In this document: positions 18,487-29,886 of the stretch, piece by piece
How the letters are laid out: each line of letters opens with the position of its first letter
How positions within the stretch are numbered: the stretch's first letter is position 1
Assembly (NCBI GenBank): GCA_020466095.1
Contig: CM035808.1
Coordinates: forward strand, 72,719,188-72,783,187
Reading direction: 5' to 3'
DNA from: Chlorops oryzae
Taxonomy: Eukaryota; Arthropoda; Insecta; Diptera; Chloropidae
Length of the DNA stretch: 64,000 nt
Translations under genes and position numbers: made by a program
The notes under the pieces: model-generated
Databases searched by the model: none
What the model was told of the DNA's origin: nothing
The model's input: the letters and a program-made list of their open reading frames with translations, nothing else

Positions 18487-19525
18487 CGAACTTTGTTTCC
18501 AGGGAAAGAAAAATGGTGAGTCAAAGTAATCTCTCCAATTTCATAATTATGTTGATTTTAATTTTGTTTTTTATATATATCGTGAAATCAAAAAATTAAA
18601 GACGAGCAATTATTTATTTTTTGGTTTAAATTGGTGTTGTGGAAACGATTTCCTTTTCTGGTTTCAAAATTAAAAAAGAGCAATTAAGAAAAAACAAGAA
18701 ACTAATTTTTTGTTTAAGTGCATCGGTTAAATCTATTTATGTTTAAAAATTGGCAGTTTTCATTCGTATGATCGAATTGTTGAATTTGGTTATGTAGTAA
18801 CCTCGATCGTTAAATCGTGGCTCTATGTAAGAATTCAACAAAGAAATCATGTGCGATCTGCTCAAGCAAACATAAATATACTATTTCCCATATTTTTCTG
18901 AATTTTGTCTGAAAAAAAAAAAAAAAACGATCTTGTGTGTAAGCTAGCGGCGCAGCGTTCTCTCTCGGCTGCCGCTCACTTTTTAGTTTCCCCTTGCCTG
19001 AAAAAGACAAATCAAGCATACACATAGCAAGGGTTCGTAAGACTACGCGGCGATCGTTTGAGTAAAATAAAGAAAGAAAACGATCGTTGCAGCTCTGCAA
19101 ATGTTGTTTGTGCTGTCGTGTGTTTTTTCAGATGCGGTAAAAATTTATTTCACGTTTTCGGATTTATAACAGGAAATAAATTAATATATATCTTGAAGTG
19201 CTAAGTACAAGAGGAGAGGAGGTGAGAAATTAATATTTCAATGGTTTTCCAATTTTAATGAAATCACGTACAAAAAACAAAAAAAAAAAAAAGAATGTAT
19301 AAGTATACATAAATTTCACATCAAGTTTTAGAGCAGTTGGACGAAAAATTTTTTTTTTTAGTTTCTCTATTCTTCTTCTCTCTGTGCGAACTATGTGTGA
19401 TATTGCGATAAAATTGAATCTGTCTTGCTGATACGTATGATTAACGGGGTATTTTTTGGGAGAAAAAATTTTTTTTTTTTTTTTGCAAGCGGGAATAAAA
19501 CATAAAAAAAATATATATATATATA
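18487..19525 (+). other. Leader of element B, proximal part
   Basis: AT-rich untranslated leader with homopolymer runs and no recognisable gene. It is broken at 19526 by transposon C and resumes at 23853-24139. Confidence 0.5.
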
Positions 19526-20009
19526 TTAGGGCGGGTCGATTTAAAAGTCGCAAAGGCACATATGATTTTCGGATTCTATGGGTCAAAATAAGAAACTTTG
19601 CCCAAGAAACCATACCTCTAAAATGAATTCTGATGTTCCTCGTTTTAATCGGTAGGTACCCAAATGGGCAAATGTAGAAAAATCGTGTTTTAACCCATTT
19701 AAAGCGTTAGGGGTTGCTCCAATCGAGTCCAAATGTATGACGGACCCCCACCAACTTTCGACGGCCGACCCTCCCATGCCAGTGGTGCACCTCCCGAACC
19801 CCCCCTTAGGGGCGCCCCATATAAAAATATCGAAAAAGCACCATTTTTGGCTCTCTACATGACAAAAATTAATTGAAATGGCTATTATTTTTCCGCACAA
19901 ATGAAGTTTCTAGGAAAAAAAAGGTTTTTTTTGTTTGTGGATTTTTATTTTCTCTTTAAAAATTTATGTAATCACAACATACGATTGAAATTAAAGAATT
20001 ATTGTTTGA

Positions 20010-20042
20010 AGTGAATGAATGGATGAATGAATGAATGAATGT
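20010..20042 (+). repeat. GAAT microsatellite
   Basis: Short run of GAATG units just beyond the transposase stop codon side within transposon C. Confidence 0.8.
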
Positions 20043-20054
20043 AATATCACACAA

Positions 20055-22303
20055 TTATTGTTTGAAGTCTTTTTTGGTTTCAACCCTGGGTAATTTCGCA
20101 CGGCTCTCCAATGTTGCCTCCATAACAGCCTCTACATTTTCCGGTATTACTCGTTTGGCAACGCTAGCTAGCAGTTGAACGTGTTGTTCCGTTCCTTGTA
20201 TATGTAATGGAATATTCGGATCAGTAAATGGTGAATCATCTTCATTTAAATATTGTTTCAATGTTTCATACGGAATGATTCGCGTGAATGGTGGTTCAAA
20301 TACGTTATTTATATTATTCAAATCGATCATATTTGTGTACTCGAAGCAATTGAAGTTTATATCTGGTTTTTTATATTCTCTAAGTTCCGATGGGTCTTCA
20401 ACATTGTCTCGATATCGTAAAATTTTCTTGATAGCAGTGTCGCGCACATTTTTCCTATCATCAAACAACATTGATAGCAAGACATTTTCCGAATGTGCAA
20501 AATATGAATTATTTGTAATTACTCGATTGACAACAGTGCGTAAATTCGGCTCTAGAAATTTTGTCCAAGTAATGTACCTGAAAAATAGTACACTACCGTA
20601 CACGACAGAGCTGTAATACTTGATATTAAAATACATTGGCACATAAACTTTAATTATAAATTCAACCAGAATTCTCAAATTTTTAGGTGGATTTGTCATT
20701 GTCACATATAATCGTAATAATCTAGCGGCCTTGGTTAGCCAGCGAGAATGTGCAATTCTCCCTGGTTTGATGTTAGCCAGATCCACAGAAACCACGCCAT
20801 TAGAAATTGCATGTGCCATGTCGTATAAGTACTGCGAATCGGTGGAATATTTGTGCTGTTCTGCAACAGGAGGCATATTTTCCAACGCAATTCTCCCAAA
20901 GTCGCTCACCACCTGAAAATATATAAAAATTAAATAAATTTAATATGATTTCATCATTCAAAATGTTTGAAAATTGTAATAAATGAGTGACAGCAATGAC
21001 TTACCGGAAGAGTTTCAGCATTTTCAATTTGCTTGCTTAGTTTCCCGGTTGTCGATGTTGGTCCAGTGGTGGATGATTTATCCAAAACCTCAAACAAATG
21101 TCGAAACGGAAGTTCGTTGAAGTGTAGCAGGCAAACAAACCAATGCAATGGTCTTTGTAGCAGAAATTCGAATCTTCGTATAATTCCACCGTGTGTACCA
21201 ATGTTTGTTGGCTCACCGTCAGTGCATATGGCAATCAATGCATCCAAAGATATGTTTTTATCGTTGAAAAATTCATGCAATTTTGTTGTTTTGTATTCAG
21301 CACTTTCCTCTTCCAGTCTTGCGTAACCAATCAATCGAGATTTCGGCTCTCTTAAAATAACAAGGTGGGGTTCTTTTACCATCCTACTATGATACTTGTC
21401 AGCAATTTTTTCTCTCGTATAAGTATCATCTTTTCTGCCGTCGAATGAAAACGCCATTAAACTGGAATCATCAAACCTATTGCGGAGCACAATTCGTCTG
21501 CATTTCTCTCTTTCTCTACGAACTTTCGATTTATCCATGATGAGAGGTTCGCCATGCTGATCTTTCATGTCAAAATCTTTGAAAAGACTGGTTGCCAGTG
21601 CTGACGCTACTCTGTCAGACACACCAAATCTATCACACATCAAGGCAAAGTAAAAGCAATCGTATCTTTCTGTGTATTGTGAACATGTGCTTCTATTCAA
21701 AACATCTTCATCACCCGTGGTCGATACGTATGTTGTATCATCGGGATCTTCGTATGTTGGCATTGATGACGGTGCCGCTTGCTCTTCATTTTCCATCAGA
21801 AATGCATCAATTGTTAGTCTTCTCTGATTATGTTGATCGTGCATAAACTGTTTGAGGCGTTCTGGAACCAAACCGCATTGACAATGACCTGCCTTCAAAT
21901 CGCATTTACATGCTCCAATATAAAAAATTTGGTTCAGAGTATCTTTATATCTTAAAAGGTCTCTATTCGTCTTCTTACATTCGGCTTGGTATTTGTTAAG
22001 CATTCTATTCAATTTAACACCAACATATTTCTTTGAAATTATGCTCGTATCAAGTTTTTCCCAAATTTCAACCAACCTTTCTACTACGTGATTAGTGAAT
22101 TGTTTATAGGAAAACTTTTTTTGTGCTGTTTTGGAACGATCGCTTAAGTAAAAATAATATCTCAAGACATCCAGATCGGTTGGTAAATTAAGATCATTCA
22201 AATCAGAAGACACACCAAAAACAGCAACATCATGCTTGAGTATATGACTCATTGGATTTTCGATAGCCGATGATGTTGTTGCTATTTCATCTTGCGGGTT
22301 CAT
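20055..22303 (-). CDS. Two-exon transposase of transposon C
   Basis: Predicted transposase, 718 residues from ATG 22303. Exon 1 is 22303-21005; intron 21004-20913 (92 nt, GTAAGT...TTTTCAG) joins exon 2 at 20912-20055 with the frame kept (ETLP then VVSDFG). Exon 2 has no ATG at its start, which supports splicing. Exon 1 has a Cys cluster (CKCDLKAGHCQC) and a likely first catalytic Asp in MAFSFDGRKDDT. It also has a second Asp in ICTDGEPTNIGTHGG, followed by RPLHWFVCLLHFNELPFRHLF. Exon 2 has HSRWLTKAARLLRLYV and NSYFAHSENVLLSMLFDD. I recall this motif set from transposase-like proteins common in invertebrate genomes, but not a superfamily name. No stop or frameshift is seen, so the gene may be functional. 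Confidence 0.8.
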
Positions 22304-22394
22304 TGTAAACTAAAGAACATATAAAAAACGGAAAAAAATCCATATTTCAAACACTCATTAAAACATTTCAATAATTTGAAAATGTGATGAAATT

Positions 22395-22771
22395 AAAAAA
22401 ATCCCAAGCCAAACAGTATAAACAAAAACAGACGCTTGAATACATATACAAATACACAGACGTGTTGGTTGAACACATGTGCGCATGTACAGAGCGCTAC
22501 ACACAACGTATATGGTATGGCGTTTTCATGTGTATGTGCACATTAGGGTGTATTTGTCGTAAAATTGTTGTAAAATATTAGTTCCATTTATTTTCTTACA
22601 ATTTATTGACAAAAACACCCTAATGTGCACATACACATGAAAACGCCATACCATATACGTTGTGTGTAGCGCTCTGTACATGCGCACATGTGTTCAACCA
22701 ACACGTCTGTGTATTTGTATATGTATTCAAGCGTCTGTTTTTGTTTATACTGTTTGGCTTGGGATTTTTTT
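22395..22771. repeat. Long inverted repeat upstream of the transposase
   Basis: Two arms of ~164 bp (22395-22558 and 22608-22771) are reverse complements, with about one mismatch seen, around a ~49-bp spacer. It begins 92 bp upstream of the transposase ATG (minus strand). Transcripts through it would form a long hairpin RNA. It may be a foldback element inserted into transposon C, or part of its regulatory region. Confidence 0.9.
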
Positions 22772-24139
22772 TTCTTAGAAACGAACGCATAGATTGAAAA
22801 ATTAAATAATCACCTTTGAATTTCTTATGTTTGTCACGTAGATGGTTATTTTTCAATAGAGATGGTTATTTGTTCACGTATGATTCAATTTGATCGCGTT
22901 GAATAAAAAAAATTTTCACTACAAAGCACAAAACAACGGTTTTTCTGATATACACGTGTGAATGTGTTTTTGCTTGAATTCACCAATACTATACGAAAGT
23001 AAAGGTTATATTTCTTTATATAAATCACCTTTGGACTTTATTTCGATATTAGTCCACAAAATAACGTCGTTATAATATATTTTTTTAACACAAAACGTGA
23101 TTTTATGTTGAAGCAAAAGTTGAACACATATAGCACTAGTCTGAACTCGATGACTTCAATTACAGTACTGAGTTATATATGATTTTATGTTCAAAAGGAC
23201 ACCAACAGAAATATGTGTAAAACATATATGTGTAATACATATATGTATGTATGCGCTGAAGACTCAGCATGGAAGGAGGACAGAAAGAATAAAAGAGGAA
23301 AGAAAGAGAGAATGTGTTTATACACAGAGAAACATTTGCATGGTCAGACGCATTAGAGAATAAATACAGTGGTGATATTTTTTGCAATGGACTTATCTTG
23401 GCATCGGTGCATCCTACGGTAATGGAATTTATGGGTGACCCCCCCTAATTTTTGGTGTAAAATGCGATGAAACAAGTTGCAAAAGTAAAAAATTTCATTC
23501 AAGGGGGTGAAATCTCCAAAAATGGTGCTTTTTCGATAATTTTATATGGGGCGCCCCTAAGGGGGGGTTCGGGAGGTGCACCACTGGCATGGGAGGGTCG
23601 GCCGTCGAAAGTTGGTGGGGGTCCGTCATACATTTGGACTCGATTGGAGCAACCCCTAACGCTTTAAATGGGTTAAAACACGATTTTTCTACATTTGCCC
23701 ATTTGGGTACCTACCGATTAAAACGAGGAACATCAGAATTCATTTTAGAGGTATGGTTTCTTGGGCAAAGTTTCTTATTTTGACCCATAGAATCCGAAAA
23801 TCATATGTGCCTTTGCGACTTTTTCCGCCCCCTACAAATCGACCCGCCCTAATATATATATATGTATATAATTGTTGTCAGAAAATATTTTTATGGTTCT
23901 ACTGGCTGTCTATCTATCGTTAGACAGTTCATCGTTCGTTAATATTCGCGGCCGGGTACAACATTTTAATTTTGTTTTCTTAACGAGTGACCCCACGTTC
24001 GGGAAAAAGAAAAAAAGCATTGGGTGGTGCGATTCAATAACCGTTTTTTTTGAACTCGTTTGATACTTCTATTTTGAATTCACCTTTGTGAATAAAACAC
24101 ACTCAAATGGATTTTTCTCTTACCGTAAAGTGTGACTAA

Positions 24140-25932
24140 ATGGAAAAGGAAGTAGGAGAATTAAAGCAGAATTTAAGGCAATCGGAAGATAGAGCAACAA
24201 CTATTTTAGCGGAAGTGTGGGACCTTACTAAACAAATAAATCCCAGTAGAGAGGCAGTTACCTTATTAGAAGACAATTTAGTTGTCAAGCGTTATACCCG
24301 TTTGGAAGAAGCTTTTTTTCTCTTAGAAAACGCCAAACACTGCGTTGGTTCAAATACAGAAAAGAATAAGGAGAAAATTAGTCAGTTGACAGAAATAGTC
24401 GCCCTTTTAGAAAAGAATTGCTTAGAATTGAGTAAAAGAATAAAAGCAAGCGCAGCGCTCATTGAGGAGTCTGAAGCAAATAACGAGATTCTCAGAGAAG
24501 CATTAAGTAGCGCTGTAGGAGGACAAGTAGCTGAAGAATTGGAACGAAGTAAGGCAGCAGCGAGGGAACAGAAGAAGGAAACCGAATACCTCAAGGTAGA
24601 AGTTAGAAATTTACGAGAAAGTTTAAAGAATCTCTGTCGCACTTCGCCCTCTCCTTCCCGTACTCCCACCCCAATATCACGTGAGCAACCAGAACAATCT
24701 GGTCAGCGTAATAAGGTTAGAAATTGCATTCCACACCAAGGACTTAAGGATATAATTCAAGAAGCGAGTATTCCAACTATAACAATTACAATGGCCAACC
24801 CTACAAATATTAGTGAAGTAATGAAAAATATTAACAGATTAGTACCATATTTCGCGGCCACCAATGGCCCGGAACTTAAGGCAGATGTTCATAGATTTAT
24901 CGCCGGTTGCGAATTAGCAAAATTAACAATTAATGAGCACGACACACAGAATGCAATAAAGTGCATTAAACAAAGATTAGCGGCCATGCTTTCGAGTCAT
25001 TGTCAAACAAAGTTTTTAGCAATATTGACGAACTGTGCGAGTTTGTCAAACAAATTTTTCTAAAGAAGAGAACCCTCGAAGATATAAGAGCAGAAATGAT
25101 TTCGAGTAAACAGAAAGCAGGAGAATCTATTTGTCTTTTTGGGGGTAGGGTGGAGGCCTTATTGAATGAAGCAGAAAGTATCATTAGCGATAAATGGAGT
25201 GAACAGGAATCACTTTCCGCGTTAGACGAATATAAAAATTTAGCAGCTAAACGGTTTATAATGGGTTTAAGAGAGCCCTCAATCAAACATCGTTTCATAG
25301 GATGCCAAAACAAACTCATCCGCGACCTCGTAAAAATAGGTGAGGAAGCCGAGGAGTTGTTTGGCGATACCCCCTTGCACATAAATACAGTGGACTCGGC
25401 TGGTCAAAATGCCACGAGACCACCACAGCCACCTCAATGTTCTTTTTGCCAGCGGGGGGGCCACTCGACTGAATCATGTTTTCGTGCGAGAGAAAATAGT
25501 CAAAATATTCGGAACGGCCAAGAAACGACACGACGGACGATAACTAACTGCACTTACTGCTCACGACGCGGTCATGTTTACAACAATTGTTTCGAGCGGC
25601 TCGGAAAACTTTTCTGTCAGGTATGTCTAATGAAAGGCCATGAAACTAATCCATTCTGCCAACAATCCGCACTAACGGATGGGCGAAATTTTTCCAGACG
25701 AAATTCTTTCCTAAGGCCTACAACACCAAACTCGCAAGCGGTAAACCAACAATCGACTCCAGCAAACTCCTTGGCGAACAATCGAAGTAGCACAACTCCA
25801 CAAACACAAGAACGAAATCCCAACAATCCAGTGCAGTGCTTCAGATGTAAAGAATTTGGTCACATTGCCCGGAACTGCACCAAGCAACTACAGGATCAGG
25901 GAAACTTATTGCGGCCCAGTCTCGGCCAATAG
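24140..25932 (+). pseudogene. Gag of element B, one frameshift
   Basis: Gag polyprotein. The first frame (24140-25012) starts MEKEVGELKQNLRQ and is rich in Glu/Lys heptads, so a coiled coil over residues ~1-170 is likely. A capsid-type region starts near 24790 (VPYFAATNGPELKADVHRF). A one-base deletion in the T run at ~25011 shifts the frame; the second frame runs to TAG 25930 with more capsid-like sequence (KQKAGESICLFGGRVEALL, KRFIMGLREPSIKHRF). Four zinc knuckles follow: CSFCQRGGHSTESC, CTYCSRRGHVYNNC, CQVCLMKGHETNPFC and CFRCKEFGHIARNC. Four is more than the usual one or two in gypsy elements. A GGGAAAC slippery site near the end leads into pol. Confidence 0.83.
25899..25905 (+). promoter_or_regulatory. 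GGGAAAC -1 frameshift site
   Basis: GGGAAAC falls in the gag reading frame exactly as G GGA AAC, the X XXY YYZ pattern for -1 ribosomal slippage. The pol frame is -1 relative to gag and is open from here (next codon at 25905) through the first pol ATG at 25974, while gag stops at 25930. A downstream pseudoknot was not worked out. Confidence 0.7.
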
Positions 25933-28900
25933 ACTGGAATGCCGAAAATAATTGTAATAAACGGCCGAACCAAATGTTGGAAGCCCAGCAACCGAAAGTA
26001 ACGACACCAGACCCATTGGAAGAAAAACCCGCAATCGACGAAGTCCCTAGCTCCAATTCAAAGACGTTACGCAGTCAAAAGTCAACGGATTGTACTCCTT
26101 TAAAGGTCAAAAAACCTGTAAAGAAAGTGACATTCAATGACACAATAACAACATTTGTGTATGCCTTAGAAAAGGACTCTGAGCTGAGGGGCATCAGCGA
26201 TACAAAAACTAGAAATTTCATCTCAAAAGTAAAAAATTGTTTTTCGATTTTCCACTTTGTATTGTATATATTTCAATTGATTTTAATAAATTCTATGAAC
26301 TTTGTTGTGTCCAAAATGAATGAGTTAAAACAAAATTTTTGGATTTTCAGGGGTAAGAAAGAAACCTCAATATTCGACTGCGAGTGTTCAAAAAACGCAC
26401 AGTTCAGTTGGGGGAAATTACTTCGAAAATTTACCTTCAAATCAGGACACAATAAGGATGTAGCTAACAGTTTAAATTTGAGACACGAGCTTCCGGTAGA
26501 AGATGCTTTTATAGAAATACCGTGCCAACAAACGTATAGGAGAAAAGCCACATTATTAATTGACTCTGGTGCGGATACCAGTTTGATTAGAAGAGAATCG
26601 TTAGCAGATGATGTAGACATTGATTTGAAAAAGGTTAAGCGTTTAGTAGGAGCTTTCGGAGGAGACTCCAGCACGATAGGTGAAGTGAAAATAGAACACG
26701 ATCAGATTCCGTCATTGAAGTTTAATATGCAAGTAGTCCCTTATGGTACAAATTTGCCAGCGGATGGTCTCCTTGGACGAGATTCACTCTGGAATAAGAC
26801 CATAACGGATACGATAAGAAAAAATATCACTTTTGTTGAAAAGGGAGCACAGGTAGCTACCCTACCGTTAATTTTGAAGAATTCTTCTTGTAATGTTCAC
26901 GTGGCTAGAAAAATCACAATTCAACCGAGATCGATAAGAATAATTGCAGTTAGTACAGGGTTACTAGCGAATGATTTAGTGGTGCACAAAAGAGAAGTGG
27001 CACCAAACGTTTATATTGGAGAAAGTATTACAAAACCCCAGAATGGGTTGGGATATGTATCAGTTTTGAATGCCTCAGAGGATCAGGCTAAATTAGATAT
27101 GAAAACCGAACTACAGTATAGTCTTTTAGACGACTATGCGATGTTACGCGAGAATTTTTCTAAGTATGGAGATAAAAATTATAAATCACCCGTTTCTTGT
27201 CTGAATATTAATACGTGTGCATCCGACTCCAGTGGGGAACGATTTCCGCTTTTAGTCAATACCCTGTCACTGGATGTTAACCTAAATGACGAAGAGCGAA
27301 CGTCGCTATTGAAAATATGTGAAGATTTTCAGGACGTTTTCCATCTAAAAGGGAATTATCTAAGTTACACTACTACTTTACGTCATGAAATTCCCACAGA
27401 ACCTGGCCATCCACCAGTAAACATTAGACAGTATCGCCTGCCCGAAGCGCATAAAGAAGAGATAAATAGGCAAGTCGAGGAAATGCTCGAACAAGAGATT
27501 ATAACCCCTAGTATTTCGCCATGGAATTCTCCCATTATTCTGGTGCCAAAGAAAAGTGGGCCAAATGGAGAAAAGAAGTGGAGGCTAGTGGTGGACTTTC
27601 GTAAATTGAATGAGCAAACGATTAAACAAGTTTTTCCAATTCCTAGGATTGACGAGATACTCGACCAGCCAGGGTGTAGTCGTTATTTTACCACGCTTGA
27701 CTTAGCTAGCGGATACCATCAAGTATTGGTAGATGAGGACGACCGAAAGAAGACAGCCTTCAGCACAGGTCAGGGACATTATGAATTTTTACGAATGCCG
27801 TTTGACCTAACAGGGGCACCGGCAACATTCCAACGAATAATGAATCATATTCTTACAGGGATTCAAGGAATAGATTGTTTTGTTTACTTAGATGATATTG
27901 TAGTCTACGGCAGAAATTTAAAGGAGCACGAAATACGTTTGCGAAAGGTTCTACAGGCTCTAAGAGAAAACAACCTAAAAATACAAACAGAAAAGTGTCA
28001 ATTTTTAAGAAGAGAGGTGGTTTATTTGGGTCATCGCTGTTCTGAGCAAGGTGTTTTGCCAGATCCAGGCAAGGTAGAGTGTGTGAAGCGTTTCCCAGCA
28101 CCCAGGAATAAAAAACAACTACAATCTTTCCTGGGTTTGGTGAACTACTATAGGAAATTTATTCCCAATGCAGCCCGAATATTGCTGCCTCTAACCAATT
28201 TGTTAAAAAAGGATGTCGAGTACGAGTGGTCTGAGTCTTGTCAAAGCGCAATGGTAGCCTTAAAAACCGCTATTACCAGTCCACCGATTTAGAGATATGC
28301 GGATTTTTCTCAACCCTTCTTGCTGACTACAGATGCCAGCAATGAGGCGTTGGGAGCAATTCTATCACAAGGAGTTCTGGGAGAAGACCTGCCAATTTAT
28401 TTTGCAAGTAGAGCGTGAGTCAGACGGAACAAAGATACTCAACAATAGAGAAGGAGTTCTTGGCTATAGTGTGGGCCACAAAAAATTTTAGATCATATTT
28501 ACTAGGGCGCCATTTCACTATTTACACTGACTATAAGCCGTTGAGAGGAATAGCGAATTTAAAAGACCAAACGTCTAGGTTGGCTAGGTTCCGACACAAG
28601 TTGTCAGAGTTCGACTTTGAAATTTGTTATAAGCCGGGGAAAACAAATCAGAATGCGGACGCTCTAAGTAGATTGCCCTACGAAGATACCAACATAGCCG
28701 TAGTGACAAGATCTCAGGCCAAGCAAAAGGCAGATCCGTCAGATAGTTCAGGGGTAGTCGAGGAAGTTTGTTTAGAAAACAAAGAAGAAGAGGATATGTT
28801 AGATAACCCTGATTTGGGAAAGGAAGACTCTGCCGTTTTCCTGACAGACCCCAGGGATATAAAAAATGTACTTAAACAATTTCATGATAGTCCGATGGGT

Positions 28901-29886
28901 GGGCATAAAGGGGCCCTAAAAACATATTTCCGTATTCGCCGCCAATTTAAGTGGAGCGGCATGCAACGCCAATCAGAGATTATGTCAAAGCATGTACTAA
29001 ATGTCAGCAGAATAAGGCTAGCAAAGCAACAAAAATGCCCATGGTTATAACCGAAACGGCTAATAGACCATTCGACAAACTGTTTATGGACATGGTAGGT
29101 CCTCTACCTACCACCGCCTCAGGCAACAGATATATTCTCACAATAATAGGTTATTTCTCTAAATATTTCATTTGTGCGGCCATGCCGGATGCAGAGGCTA
29201 GCACAGTAGCGAAAATTTTTTTTAAAGAGGTCATTTAGAAATTTGGTATACCTCGACTTCTGGTGACCGATAACGGCACGAACTTTACTTCCAAGCTATT
29301 TTCAGATATTTGCAAGCTACTGGGAGTGAAAAGACTTACAACTAGTCCATATCACCCTCAGTCAAACGGGGCACTGGAAAGATGTCACCGGCCTTTAGCC
29401 GAACATCTTCGTATGGTAGTAAATGAAGATGGTACGCACTGGGACGAATGGCTATGCCATTCTATGCACGTTCACAATAATTCGGTCCACACCGCAACCA
29501 AACATACACCCACTAAGGTGCTTTTTGGTTTTGATGTCGACTTGCCAGTAAATTTGAAGAAAAAAACCATACCTCTCTATAACCCGGACGACTATAGCAA
29601 AATTCTGAAATACCAAATTCAAAGAACGTATGAATTGGTACGTAAGAACCAAGAAAAATCAAAAGAAAATTCGAAGAAATATTATGATACCACAATAAAT
29701 TTACAATCATTTAAAAGCGGTGAAAAGGTTTGGCTAAAAAACCAGAATCGAAAAAACATATTTTCATCACCATGGGCGGGCCCTTATACAGTAGTGTCCG
29801 CTATTGGTCCGGTGAATACCAAGCTTTTGATAAAGGGAAAAGAAAAAACGTACCGGAACAACCTTTTGAAACTATATCACAAGTAA
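25906..29886 (+). pseudogene. Pol polyprotein of element B
   Basis: Protease, RT, RNase H and integrase in gypsy order. Protease: LLIDSGADTSLI (~26558) with LLGRDSLW. RT: WRLVVDFRKLNEQT, FTTLDLASGYHQ, MPFDLTGAPATFQR (Asp where Gly is usual) and YLDDIVVYG (~27876). RNase H: TTDASNEALGAIL, IEKEFLAIVWA, YTDYKPL. Integrase: zinc-binding region with CTKC, then MDMVGPLP, VTDNGTNF and HPQSNGALER (DDE), and a C-terminal GPY/F-like SPWAGPYTV. Breaks: TAG at 28290, a one-base loss near 28412, a frameshift near 28985, and TAG at 29236. The two nonsense codons lie where CAG or TTG is expected. The copy is inactive as read, but every domain is recognisable. Confidence 0.88.

Larger units (their letters stand above)
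19526..23852 (-). mobile_element. Transposon C: autonomous-looking DNA transposon
   Basis: A 4.3-kb element bounded by ~320-bp terminal inverted repeats (19526-19846 and 23529-23852) that begin TTAGGGCGGGTCGATTT. The left repeat lacks a ~14-bp stretch present in the right one. Flanks are alternating AT, so the target duplication cannot be read (TA is possible). It carries one two-exon transposase gene on the minus strand and a long hairpin upstream of it. It is inserted in the leader of element B. I cannot assign the superfamily. Confidence 0.85.

Noticed and set aside
18185..18524. Lys-rich plus ORF and Phe-rich minus ORF in the element B LTR
   Set aside because: Low-complexity translation of A-runs and polypyrimidine tracts; the same frames vary in length in the other LTR.
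22384..22856. Two ORFs (plus and minus) with Thr/Cys-rich sequence at the hairpin
   Set aside because: They read the two arms of the same inverted repeat and show no protein-like pattern.
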